Shown: one piece after another, positions 33,254 to 43,345 of the stretch
Position numbering within the stretch: the stretch's first letter is position 1
How the letters are laid out: every line of letters begins with the position of its first letter
Assembly: GCA_036873135.1 (NCBI GenBank)
Contig: JAPTYO010000008.1
Coordinates: 24,281,001 to 24,345,000, forward strand
DNA length: 64,000 nt
Source of the DNA: Clarkia xantiana subsp. parviflora
Lineage: Eukaryota; Streptophyta; Magnoliopsida; Myrtales; Onagraceae
Direction: 5' to 3'
Translations under genes and position numbers: made by a program
Notes under the pieces: model-generated
What the model was told of the DNA's origin: nothing
What the model saw: only the letters and a program-made list of their open reading frames with translations
Database searches by the model: none

Positions 33254-34731
33254 TGTTGGATTATGGGGCTAAATACTATAGAAACTTAAATACGGTACGT
33301 GCTAGTAATCAAGATTACGCAACAGAAGATGTGCACATACCTTAATCGCTTTCCATAGTCCCAAGATCTTGCTGAGGGAGTTCTCGATCCAGCGGACGGA
33401 ACCCATAGAGGTTCTTGTAAAGGAAAGGAAGCCCTACGCGGTATAGTCTCCACAGCAAAGCCTCTGATCGATTCTTGGCAAGGACAAATCTTCGGAGTGT
33501 TTGCTCAAAGTAAATTGGCATACCCTTGGTGAGTAGGTGGTTCGGCCGAAACTAGGAGTGTTTAGGAAGGAGGGTTTTCTCTTAAATTACCACAAAGGAG
33601 GAATTATGATTCAACATAATAAAACCCTTAACACTCTCTATTTATAAAGGAGCAAAGTGGACAAAAGTCCACTTTGCCCACTCACTTAATTTCGACCGGC
33701 CTAGTGTATAAGGGAGGCCCAATTTTGGGCATCTCATGTCAATTGAGATTTATGTCTAGCCCAATTTCCCTAATGTGACATTTACCCAATTGTCTCAGGT
33801 AACATATGTTGGATCGTGATTTATTAAAATACGACCATAAAAGGAGCGTACCATTTTTGCGAAAAAGTTCTCAGACAACAAAGTCGAGTCCACTAAAGTC
33901 GGGACAACTAAAGTCGAGACCACTAAAGTCTAGACCACTAAATTCGAGACCACTAAAGTCGAGACCACTAAAGTCGGGACCCTCAGACAACAAAGTCGGG
34001 ACCTCTCAGAAGAGTTGAACTGGCGGCACCTCCAGGGATGGCGTTAATGTGTCAGCCTGAAATATCATCAATGCGTTAATGTGTTAGCCTGAAATATCAT
34101 CAAGGTGTTAAGGTGTTAACCCAGAGGTCGCCAAGTCGACCAGTCGCCAAGTCGACCAGTCGCCAAGTCGACAACCCAGAATTCGTCAAGGCATCCAGTC
34201 ATCGACTACCGTCAACACCAGGTGGCAACCTGCTTGTCACGTACTTAGAAAAAAACCATTCTTCCTAAGGAAGAAGAGGTGGCAACCTGCTTGTCACCTA
34301 CTTAGAAGAAAACCCTTCCTCATAAGGAAGAAGAGGTGGCAACCTGCTTGTCACCTACTTAGAAGAAAACCCCTCCTTCTACACCACCCTACCAACCAAT
34401 GAGAAACGGCTGCCACTGCCCTTGTAGGTTGGTTTGACACCCCTATAAATAGTAAGCTCCCAATATTCATTCATTAAGATTTCTCAATACCAGAATGCTA
34501 TACTAACTTAAGCTTCAGATTGGAATCAGGGGACAAACCCGCATTTTCCAGGTCTCACCTAGAGCAGTCTCGACATGAAGAACAAGCTAACCCACAAAGC
34601 TTTCCAACTTCAAAGAGACACCAAGGCGAGAACCAGAAGAGCCTCACCAGGCTTAGCCGGACTTTTATGATCCAACAACATATACATATAACAGGCTTCC
34701 ATTTACGGCGCCCTATCACCATATGCTAACA
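33254..34731 (-). repeat. 5' LTR of the minus-strand relative, split by a solo LTR
   Basis: The left piece is 33254-33806 and the right piece 34683-34731 (tttacggcgccctatcacca ... tgctaaca), together about 600 bp. It shares with the plus-strand copies the hairpin (33654-33675, gcaaagtggac / gtccactttgc, loop aaaa) and a TATA box on the minus strand (about 33646-33637). It is clearly more diverged from 23802-24399 than the two LTRs of that element are from each other. Confidence 0.8.
33807..34677 (+). mobile_element. solo LTR (871 bp) of another retrotransposon
   Basis: Ends TGTTGGATC and GATCCAACA give TG...CA with 9-bp inverted termini. The 5-bp duplication acata (33802-33806 and 34678-34682) flanks it, and no internal domain remains, so this is the product of LTR-LTR recombination. 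TATA candidate ccctataaatag at about 34441. Three tandem-repeat tracts lie inside: six 15-bp units of actaaagtcgagacc type (33885-33980), 16-bp gtcgccaagtcgacca units (34127-34171), and three units of about 57 bp holding ggtggcaacctgcttgtcac (34221, 34279, 34336). Orientation is judged from the TATA box. The family could be Gypsy or Copia. Confidence 0.8.
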
Positions 34732-34736
34732 CGAGC

Positions 34737-35537
34737 TACTACCAGATCATAATGACAAGAGAAAAAGAATTAAGCAATACCCAAAATGAATTCATTCATC
34801 CAACTCAATCAATTAAGTTTAGATTACAGACGCTTTTATACTTGGAAAGTAATCTAACAAACTTAACTAACAAACTCTTAGAAAGATAAACTTTAGTCCT
34901 CAGACTTATTCTAGCATAATTGCACTGAGGTCCTTATTCTCTCTCTGATGGTGAATTGGTCCCAATACTTCAATAGGAATCATAACATGTTTCTTCTTTT
35001 ACTACTTATATTTGACGTTAATTTAATAAAAGTCAATCTCTTTTCACATCATAAAAACACACACTTATTTGTTAAAAATGTTTTATAATATATTACGCGA
35101 GACAAACTAATATTTAAAGGTTTATATTCTCTCCGTTAAGTGGTTCACATGTCACACATATTTATTAGGGTATCTGATAAAACATTCTAATATTGTGTGA
35201 CTAAAGTTTAGATCTTGTAGATAGAATGACTTGTAAAGTTATTATTAATTAGCTAGTGGTCCCGAAATTTGCCTATAACTAAAAGGTAAGTGTCGTTTAT
35301 CCATACGTACATCTGGAAGGTTGCTAAATTAACAGACTATCTATGCATGTTCTTGTCAACTATTCGTTCATGCTCATCCAATTATAGTCGAATGTACGAT
35401 CATTATTTCCGTTGCATATTGAATTGATATTAAATTTTTTATACGTGGTATTGGAGCAAATCTTTAAACACAATAGTATAAATGTTATCTTGTGCGCCTT
35501 GCACTTGCAAAACCCATCACAGTTGTATATATATATA
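34737..35537. other. non-coding DNA, possible LTR remnant at 34750-35000
   Basis: 34760-34990 (aatgaattcattcatccaac ... ctagcataattgcactgagg) has the flavour of a reverse-oriented Copia LTR, but no partner is visible. 35000-35537 is AT-rich with no gene. Confidence 0.35.
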
Positions 35538-35707
35538 TAGTATGTAGGAAATAGTGCACCCATATGGGGTGCTCTTGCACGGCTCGGTAAATCCGGGACT
35601 AAAGTTACACACTTCGAAAGTGTGTAACCGTCTCGTGCCTATATATATCCATCTATATGGATGGGTATGTATATAGAGTACCTACAGAATTAAATAGTGA
35701 GTGATAG

Positions 35708-36177
35708 TAGGGGTGAGCTCGGGACGGGACGGGCGGGCTTTTACCTGAGCCCGAGCCCGAGCCCGAAATTTTCGGGACTCTACTTTTTAGCCCGAGCCCG
35801 AGCCCGAAAATAAGGAAAATGGCCCGCCCGAGCCGGGACTTCGGGACTCGGGCTAGCCCGAATTTTAACAAAAAATCTGAAAAAAATTAAAAAAAATTAA
35901 AAAAAAAAAAAAAAAAATAAAAAAAATTCAAACATGGAGGAAGATGGTTAGATACTAACTATAGTTAGTGGGGAATATATATAATTATATATATTTATAT
36001 AGTATTAAAAAAAATTCGGGACGGGCTTTTCGGGATTTTGGCAGAAAAGCCCGAGCCCGAGCCCGAATTGAAAATAAAAGTCCCGCCCGCTCGGGCTCGG
36101 GTCTATTCGGGACCGGGTTTTTCGGGACGGGCTCGGGACGGGTTTTTCGGGCTTTCGGGTTTTCCTGCTCAGCCCTA
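35708..36177. mobile_element. hAT-like MITE inside the outer 5' LTR
   Basis: The 470-bp insert starts TAGGGGTGAGCTCGGGA and ends with the inverse of TAGGGCTGAGCAGGA. The perfect 8-bp duplication agtgatag (35700-35707 and 36178-36185) points to the hAT superfamily. Both subterminal regions are built of gagcccgagcccg and cgggacggg phrases around a poly-A-rich core. The intact 3' LTR of the host has an uninterrupted agtgagtgatagtgtgtg at this place, which confirms the insertion. Confidence 0.9.
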
Positions 36178-36436
36178 AGTGATAGTGTGTGAGTCTAGTC
36201 CGAAGTATGCTTCGACGTCGTCCTCTCGTGTCTGAGCTCCGGTGCCCGACTACTTCGCCTTTGGGTCATCAACCGTGGAGACCGAGGTACGCTCCGCCTT
36301 AGTGACGTACCTCGCCGACCGGCATCCCCACCGTCGTGATTCCGAACCGACACCAACGATCTACGCTTTCGCAATCGCACGCCGCCGCACCGAACGAAGT
36401 AAGTGTCGTATCCTTGTTACGATCCCATGTCTTACT

Positions 36437-36637
36437 TCATAGAAGTAGTGAAATAGCTCTGGGGATTTAGATTGAATGTAGATGGAGAAATTCTGCATTT
36501 CATTGTAGAAGATGAGTCTTGCGGCTGTTTCCAGACTTGGAATGATAAAGCTAGGTTAACCTAAAATAATTATACAAAGGTCCCTAAACTTCTAGTTAAT
36601 GACTAAAAGGACTTCAACATTATATTTTCATCTATCA
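36437..36637 (-). repeat. 3' LTR of the 36.4-43.3 kb Copia
   Basis: 201 bp. On the element strand it begins TGATAGATG and ends TACTTCTATGA. It matches 43085-43285 except at about five positions. Confidence 0.95.
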
Positions 36638-36879
36638 TTCCTATATCTTCTATTTTTCTCAGCAAACAATGATTTTCATCTGTCCTGCTTTCATCTTCTC
36701 CTTTTGTCCTTTAAAGTGATTTTCATTGAAGATCCGCACCAGAATTGCAAGCTGAATTGTTTTCTTTTATTGTCCTTTCCAAACTGTACGTGCATTCTCT
36801 ATGGCTTTTAAATGCTCACTCCAATCTTGCAATCTTTTCTTCACTTCTTTCGCAACCTTTTCATTTGCTTGATAATGAA

Positions 36880-39800
36880 GTACTATTGTGAACAGTTGAG
36901 GTTGAGAGGTCAGAACGGAGTTTGTGTCATTCTTCATTTCTGTAGCTGAGCAAACTCCCAGCTTTCTTCTTATAGGAAGAAGAGCACTTTCCGCCAAAGG
37001 TTTTGTAAGAACTCTGCAATTTGTGCTTCTGCAGGTATGTATTTGATGAGGACATCTCCTTGACTTACCTTCTCGCGCACAAAATGAATATCATTTCTAC
37101 GTGCTTCATCTTTGCATGTTGAATCAGATTGGAAGAGATGGGAATGGCACCTGTGTTGTCGCACCATAGTGTAGGTGTCGGTGTTTGAAAACCTATTTCC
37201 TGCAATAGAGATTGTACCCATATTAGATCACACATGGTGGCTATGCCTCTATATTCTGCTTCAGCTGTAGACCTGGATACAACTTGTTGCTTTTTAGAGC
37301 CCCAAATGATCGGATTGCCTCCTAAGAAGAGACAGTGACCGCTGGTAGATCGTCTATCATCCTTATCACCACCCCAATCAGAATCAGAGTATCCAACTAA
37401 GCTAAGGGCCTGCGCTGGTCTTAATAATAGACCGTGATCAATGGTTCCTTTTAAATACCGGAGAACTCTTTTAACTGCTCTCCAATGTTTATCAAGGGGG
37501 TTATGCAAGTATTGGCTCAACTTATTCACACAAAAGCTTATATAAGGTCTAGTAGAGCAAATATGTTGTAATGCACCAACGACACTTCTATAAGTAAACG
37601 CATCAGATATAGGTTCGCCATCAATAGAACTCAAGTTGGGATACGTAACCATGGGAGATGGGCAAGTTGAAGCATTAAGTAGTTCAGTTTTGCAAAGAAG
37701 TTCAATTATATATTTCCTTTGACTAAGAATAATACAATCAGATACATGTTGAATCTCCATCACTAGAAAATAGCTCAGATTCCCTAAATCTTAAGCGAGA
37801 AAACAGAGTCAAGTTGAGATACTACAAATTCAATCATTTTTTAATCAGATCCAGTAATAATAATATCATCAACATAGACTAACAAGAAGATCTTAGAGAC
37901 GTCATTACCTTTGATGAAGAGACAGTTGTCAGCTTGTGAGCATATAAAACCAAGATCTAGCAAGAGAAACGTCTTAAGTTTCTCAAACCAAGCACGAGGG
38001 GCTTGTTTGAGACCATAAAGAGACTTTTTAAGTTTACAAAATAAGAGAGTTCCATCGTTATTTCTTTGTTCAAACCTGGGGGCTGATTCATATAAACATC
38101 GTCAAGAAGTTCTCCATTCAAAAAAGCATTATTGACATCAACTTGTCGCAAAGGCCAACCAAAAGTTAAGGCAAGAGATAAGATTCTTCTTATTGTCTGA
38201 TGCTTCGCAATAGGGCTGAAAGTTTCATGGTAATCAAACCCAACCTTTTGAGAATACCCTTTCGCGACTAATCTTGCCTTGTAACGTTCGATTGATCCAT
38301 CTGGTTTTTTTCTTGATCTTGAATATCCATTTACTTCCAACAGACGACCTTCCTGAAGGTAGAGATGTTAGTGTCCATGTGTCATTTTTATTCAAAGCAT
38401 CAAGTTCTTTATACACCGCATCCTTCCATTCATCAGAGAGCATAGCATCATGTATATTCAACGGTTCCTCAAGAGATAAAGTGGTCTGATACAACCGGGG
38501 TTTAATTTTAAAAATTCCAGCTTTTGCTCTTGTGACCATTGGATGTGTAGAGGTAGAGATTGTACCTTGTTTAGTAGAAGGAGCATTAACAGCTGTAGGT
38601 GCTGCAGTTTGGAGATCATTACCTGTTCTAGGAGTTGCCCGAGAGGATGTAAGTTGCAAACCTGTGGAGGTAGATGGTGGTGGTAGATCACTTGATGATT
38701 GGGCCTGAATATGTGGTCACGTTGTGGTGGACGAAGCTCATCTGAATCAGATGCAGTCCGTGCGGGCTGGATAGCTGTAGAGGTAGATTGTGGTGATAGA
38801 TCACTTGATGATAGGGCCTGAATATGCGGGTCACACTGTGGTGGACGAAGCTCATCTGAATCAGATGCAGACAGTGCAGGCTGTACAACTGCGCGCGATC
38901 GAGGATCATCTACATTCACTACATCACTAGAACTTCCCTGAGAAGGATGTAAGTGTACATTAGGAGTAGTATCGATGTGGTAGCAGATATGGTATCATAA
39001 TTGTGATGATGCTGAGTAATTACAATGGGAAGTGGAGTGAAAGTAGATGCGCGTGTACTTGAAGAATTAGAATTTACATACCTTGCATACGGAAAAATTA
39101 ATTCACCAAACCTGACATGTCGGGAGACATATATTCTACCATCCTTGTCCAAACATTTGTAGCCCTGGTGTGACGGAGAATATCCCAAGAAGACGCAACG
39201 CTTAGACCTAAAATCAAGTTTATTTGTGTTAAAATCTCGTATGTGTGGAAAGCAAAGTCATCCAAATACTCGGAGAAGACTGTAATCAAGAAGTTTTTTA
39301 AACATCTTTTCATATGGTGAGATGTCATCAAGAGCCTTAGTCGGTAGCCTGTTGATGATATATACTGCAGAACAGAAAGCATCAGTCCAAAAACTCAAAG
39401 GTAAAGAAGCTTGTGCTAATAGAGTTAGTCCTCATTCAACAACGTGACGATGTTTCCTCTCAACCATGCCATTTTGTTGAGAGGTGTGAGGACAAGTTAA
39501 CCTGTGATTAACCCCATGTTGAGACAAATACTGTGAGAAATATCCTTTAAACTCACCACCATTATTTGTCTGAACAGCCTTAATCTCACAACTTAATTGT
39601 TTTTCAACAAGCTTATTAAAATTAATAAGTATAGAAACAACATCAGATTTTTTTGAGAATAAGTAAATCCATGTAAAGCAAGTAAAAGCATCAACAAAGT
39701 TGATGTAGTATCTCTTTCCAGATGAAGTAACAGGAGCAGGACCCCAAAGATCAACTTGAATCAATTGTAGAGGGGCAGTATAAACAGTATTAGACAAAGA

Positions 39801-40281
39801 GAAATGCAGCTTGTGACTTTTGCCCATTTGACAAGCAACATATAAACTATCAATTTTATTAATAATAATGGGAAAATTACAAGATTTTAAAACTCTTTCA
39901 AGGATACTACTAGATGGATGGCCTAATCTTTGGTGCCAACTGCTAGCAGATACATGACTTGAAGCAACCAAACATAGAGAGGCAGCAAGATCCGCATAAG
40001 CAAGCTTATTCATAGGACTACTACTTAGAGGAAGACTAACATGATTCTTGACACTTGACTCGGACTGAATCTTAACATGACTACTACTCGGGGATAAAGT
40101 AGCATGATTCTTGACGCTTGACTCAAACTGAGCATTAGCAGAGCAAAGCAGAGCATTATTGGATAAAGCAGGAACACAATTCAGTTGATAAAATCCTCCA
40201 CATTCAGGTCCTTCCAGCAGAGTCTGATGAGTTTCCAAGTCCTTCACAAAACAGCCAGACGGGTGAAAAACAAAATAAACC
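36880..40281 (-). pseudogene. pol remnant: integrase, RT, RNase H
   Basis: Minus strand, in order: GAG-pre-integrase SSWHQRLGHPSSS (about 39935) and CQMGKSHKLHF; integrase core QVDLWGPAP (first D), QTNNGGEFKGY (second catalytic D replaced by N), QQNGMVERKHRH (E); a stop at 39431; then FSGYSPSHQGYKCLD-like linker at 39188. [17 protein letters not shown] (38285), [19 protein letters not shown], a YVDD box encoded at about 37870-37885. RNase H: YSDSDWGGDKDDRRSTSGH (about 37400), RSTAEAEYRG, LWCDNTGAIPIS. Several frameshifts (about 39400, 38340, 37960-37770, 37065) separate the blocks. A 120-bp tandem duplication (38650-38900, phrase DSDELRPPQ twice) lies in the integrase-RT hinge. Confidence 0.85.
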
Positions 40282-40291
40282 TTATTATCTT

Positions 40292-41360
40292 GGGTTAATA
40301 ACCTGGGAGAGGTCTGAAGTTTGGCCCTTGTGAATTTGAGAGGTCTGAAGTTTGAAATGGTGATAACAAAGGTCTGAAGTTTGGACTTGTAGATAATAGA
40401 GGTCTCCGTTAGTTTTTTCTGTTAAAACTGACGGAAGTTGGTCATGTGCATTGCATGTGACCAGAAATAAAAAAAAATTCCAAAAATACCCTTCTTGCAT
40501 CTCACATGATTCAATGAAAAGACGAAAATGCCCTTAAGGCCACCACCCAACTCCAGCCACCACCACGGCTCCGGCCGGCCACTACCCAACTCCGGCGACC
40601 ACCACCCTCTCCGGCGACCACCACCCTCTCCGGCGACCACCACCCTCTCCGGCGACCACCACCCTCTCCGGCGACCACCACCCTCTCCGGCCGGCCACCA
40701 CCCTCTCCGACGATTGGGCCCAAATCGGAGCCACAAAGCTCCGATCGGAGCTCGGTGGCTCCGATCGGAGCTCTGTGGCTCCGATTTGGGGCCACAGAGC
40801 TCCAAATCGGAGCTCTGTGGCCCCAGATCGGAGCCACAGAGCTCCAAATCGGAGCTCTGTGGCTCCGATCTGGGGCCACAGAGCTCCGATTTGGAGCTCT
40901 GTGGCTCCGATCTGGGGCCACAGAGCTCCGATTTGGAGCTCTGTGGCCCCAAATCGGGGCCGGTGGCTCCGATTTGGGCCCAATTGAGGCCGTGGTGGCG
41001 GTCGCCGGAGAGGGTGGTGGCCGGCCGGAGAGGGTGGTGGTCGCCGGAGAGAGTGGTGGTCGTCGGAGAGGGTGGTGGCCGGCCGGAGCCGTGGTGGTGG
41101 TCGGAGTTGGGTTAGGTTTAAATTATGGACAGGGGTATTTTTGTCATTTCATCTTTATATTAATTAAACTTTTTATTAATTCAAATATTACAAAAGGGTA
41201 TTTTTGACATTTCACACGGTTCTGTTAAATTTGACAGAAAATTTGGACGGAAAACCTAAAAATCACAAAGTCCAAACTTCAGACCTCAGTTATCACCATT
41301 TCAATCTTCAGACCTCTCAAATTAACAAGGGCCAAACTTCAGACATAACCTTATTGACCC
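40292..41360. mobile_element. Mutator-like (MULE) non-autonomous element
   Basis: It begins gggttaata and ends ttattgaccc. The long terminal inverted repeats of about 100 bp share ggtctgaagtttggccc, aatttgagaggtctgaag and ttgaaatggtgataac. The perfect 9-bp duplication tattatctt (40283-40291 and 41361-41369) is the Mutator hallmark, and removing the insert rejoins the host frame at LTKDN. The core is GC-rich: tandem cctctccggcgaccaccac units (40590-40710), their inverted equivalents (40990-41100), and inverted, repeated gagctc-tgtggctccgat blocks (40735-40960). The long ORFs in the core in all frames are a by-product of these repeats. Confidence 0.9.
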
Positions 41361-41369
41361 TATTATCTT

Positions 41370-42959
41370 TAGTTAATTGAGAAACCGACAATAGATTTTT
41401 ATGTACATGAGGTGCATATAGTAAATCTCGAAGATAGAGAGGTCTGACAGAGCTAGATATAGTAGAGAATCCAATTCTAGAGATATCAAGTTTTGAACCA
41501 TTACCAACTATTATCTTACCTGACCCGTTGTAAGGCTGAGACTGAGAGAGATGAGCATTGAAATTTTTCAAGTGATTGGTAGCCCCTGAATCCGGATACC
41601 ATGTCGGGTTTGAGAACATAGATGGACTTGCAAACATCACAGCATTTGCTTGAGCAAGTTGAGGTGGAGTCCCAGAAGACGAAGCTCCATTTCCAAAGAA
41701 GGTCAAAGTAGGTGCGGTGGGAGGTAGGTAGAGGTGAGGGTTAGTATCTGGACTTGACTTCGAGTGAATTGTCTGGAAGTGATGAGAGGATAAAGGAGAA
41801 GGTGTTAGCGTATGAATGTAGGCAGATGGTGGAGGTTGATTGTACGAGACTGAGGATGGAGAGTCCATGTAAGAATCTGAGCTCCCGTCAGGTGTGTAAT
41901 AGAAAGACTCACATAAATTAGCAGAGGGTCGAGGAGAAAGTGCTACATTAGGGTTAGCTGAGCCAACACCAGCATAGTTATAGTCCCAACGATACCAGCA
42001 ATGCCCAGCCAGATGACCATAACAACCACACAACTGACATTGTGGTCGACTGCCCCCGCCTCCACGCCCACGACCACGTCCACCACCATAGTTTTGTTGT
42101 TGAAAATTTGGACGAGGATGAGGTTGGGGTTGTGGATATGACCACTTAGGCGGACCAGTGTAGGTATAGGAGTTAGTTACCTGAGGTCGGGATACAAACT
42201 GAGACAGAGGAGGCTGGATGCCGAGATTTTGACCATACTGAGTCAGAGGAGGCTGGATGCCAAGATTTTGACCAGCAACAGAGGAAGACTGTGGATGAGC
42301 AGCCGCAGTAAGTACATTGGGGAGATGAAGAAGAGCATCCTGTTGCCGTGACTCGGCATCAAGTAGGACACTGGTAACACCGGCAAGATCGTACGGTTGT
42401 CTGCTTGCAGTGATGACAGCAACCACATGTTCGTATTCTGTAGGAAGTCCAGCGAGAATCATACTTATATGCATAGTCTCAGTAATAGGGTGATCACAGC
42501 TATTGAGACTATCACAAATGAGTTGAATTCGACTGAGATATTCACGCATGGGCATGTCCCATTTCTTTTGAGATTGAAGGGAGGTCAGGAGGTGCATGAT
42601 TCTAGTGGTAGAAGAAACCGAGAAAGTTTGATGAAGAGCAGCCCATATCTCTTGAGCAGAGGTACATCGAACCAGACCCTTGAGAAGTTCTGGCGAGATT
42701 GAGGAGAGAAGCCACGATGCAGTGCGCTGTCGTGTTGACGAAAGACGGGGAACTCGGGGTTAGCTGAGCGGGTGTCGTCTGGAGCCGTGTTAAGTTCAGG
42801 AACTTTACGAGTTCCATCCAGATGACCATCTAGAACCGGGTAGATAGAAGTAGCGAAACCCACTTGTTGACGCCATTGAAGGTAGTTTGAGTTATCAAGT
42901 TGAAGGTTGATGCGCTTGAGGGTGAAAGGTAGGGCTGAGCTTTCTGCTGCGTCTCCCAT
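41370..42959 (-). pseudogene. gag and protease remnant of the 36.4-43.3 kb Copia
   Basis: The ATG at 42959-42957 starts MGDAAESSALPF, followed by the gag N-terminal block NSNYLQWRQQVGFA. A frameshift near 42720 separates this from the UBN2-type gag body (MHLLTSLQSQKKWDM ... ILAGLPTEYEHVV). A proline/glutamine-rich linker leads to one zinc knuckle, CQLCGCYGHLAGHC (C-X2-C-X4-H-X4-C, about 42030), and to the aspartic protease motif WYPDSGATNHL (about 41610). LLSVSQLTKDN follows, and the frame then runs into the Mutator-like insertion. Gag forms the particle and binds RNA through the knuckle; protease cleaves the polyprotein. Confidence 0.85.
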
Positions 42960-43072
42960 GGTTGTAGGCGAAAGAGAAGAGGCTACTCCGGTGAAAATGG
43001 TGGCGACGAAGCTGAAAAATTGACGATTGAAGAACAAAGCAAGCCAACTTGTGGTGGATGAAGCTCAACCGA

Positions 43073-43084
43073 GCTCTGATACCA
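43073..43084 (-). other. primer-binding site of the 36.4-43.3 kb Copia
   Basis: The plus strand gctctgatacca is the exact reverse complement of TGGTATCAGAGC, adjoining the LTR without a spacer: an initiator-tRNA-Met primer. Confidence 0.95.
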
Positions 43085-43285
43085 TCATAGAAGTAGTTAA
43101 ATAGCTCTAGGGATTTAGATTGAATGTAGATGGAGAAATTCTGCATTTCATTGTAGAAGATGAGTCTTGCGGCTGTTTCCATACTTGGAATGATAAAGTT
43201 AGGTTAACCTAAAATAGTTATACAAAGGTCCCTAAACTTCTAGTTAATGACTAAAAGGACTTCAACATTATATTTTCATCTATCA
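43085..43285 (-). repeat. 5' LTR of the 36.4-43.3 kb Copia
   Basis: 201 bp, partner of 36437-36637. Its inner end (TTCTATGA on the element strand) abuts the primer-binding site, which fixes the non-canonical GA terminus. Confidence 0.95.
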
Positions 43286-43331
43286 TTACTAACGTGTGTG
43301 TTTTAGCGTGCATGTAGTTCGAGTTCCTACA

Positions 43332-43345
43332 TAGGTATCAGAGCC
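43332..43345 (+). other. primer-binding site of the outer Copia
   Basis: taggtatcagagcc directly follows the 5' LTR. It matches the initiator-tRNA-Met primer sequence at ggtatcagagc. Confidence 0.85.

Larger units (their letters stand above)
32270..34731 (-). mobile_element. 5' part of the minus-strand Copia relative (LTR, primer site, leader)
   Basis: Read on the minus strand: LTR from 34731 to 33254 (interrupted by a solo LTR, about 600 bp without it), primer site at 33252-33241 (tgctatcagagc), then a leader to 32270. The leader is a diverged reverse complement of the plus-strand element's leader (24413-25590), including its accggttc-rich patch (32340-32560) and the cggccgaaa phrases. It then continues at 23796-23055 on the other side of the inserted copy. 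The two elements are members of one family in head-to-head orientation. Confidence 0.8.
36437..43285 (-). mobile_element. Copia LTR retrotransposon inserted in the outer 5' LTR
   Basis: Two 201-bp LTRs (36437-36637 and 43085-43285) flank a minus-strand gag-pol. The 5-bp duplication ttact (36432-36436 and 43286-43290) interrupts the host LTR, which in its intact copy reads gtcttattaacgtg here. The primer site is canonical. By hand the LTRs differ at 5 of 201 positions. LTR ends on the element strand are TG...GA, not the usual TG...CA. A Mutator-like element (40292-41360) splits the coding region. Confidence 0.95.
35543..43331 (+). repeat. 5' LTR of the outer Copia (three pieces)
   Basis: Pieces: 35543-35707, 36186-36436 and 43291-43331 (plus one copy of each target duplication). 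A hairpin gttacacactt / aagtgtgtaac (35604-35628, loop cga) lies just upstream of the TATA box ctatatatatcc (about 35639-35650). Downstream is a GC-rich stretch ending in ggtttcg-free, CG-rich sequence and finally gagttcctaca. Confidence 0.85.

Noticed and set aside
33806..34018. 70-codon ORF with KSRPL repeats
   Set aside because: It is a by-product of a 15-bp tandem repeat inside the solo LTR; the length is a multiple of 3, so the frame stays open by chance.
34221..34380. Three regularly spaced repeats resembling a small CRISPR array
   Set aside because: The units are direct duplications inside a plant solo LTR; the 'spacers' are themselves similar to each other, and CRISPR arrays do not occur in plant nuclear DNA.
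35653..36192. ORFs of 70-75 codons on both strands in GC-rich sequence
   Set aside because: They lie in the gcccgagcccg repeats of the hAT-like MITE and have no domain.
36195..36442. Arg/Ser-rich ORFs, repeated at 51173-51441
   Set aside because: Both copies are the downstream part of the outer Copia LTR; similarity between them reflects LTR duplication, not coding constraint.
38650..38900. Possible novel repeat protein with DSDELRPPQ units
   Set aside because: It is a 120-bp tandem duplication within the integrase-RT hinge of the inner Copia pol remnant.
40422..41207. Cluster of long overlapping ORFs (up to 195 codons) in every frame on both strands
   Set aside because: They arise from GC-rich tandem and inverted repeats in the core of the Mutator-like element. 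The repetitive, frame-independent translations (for example SELCGSDLGP repeats) do not indicate a protein.
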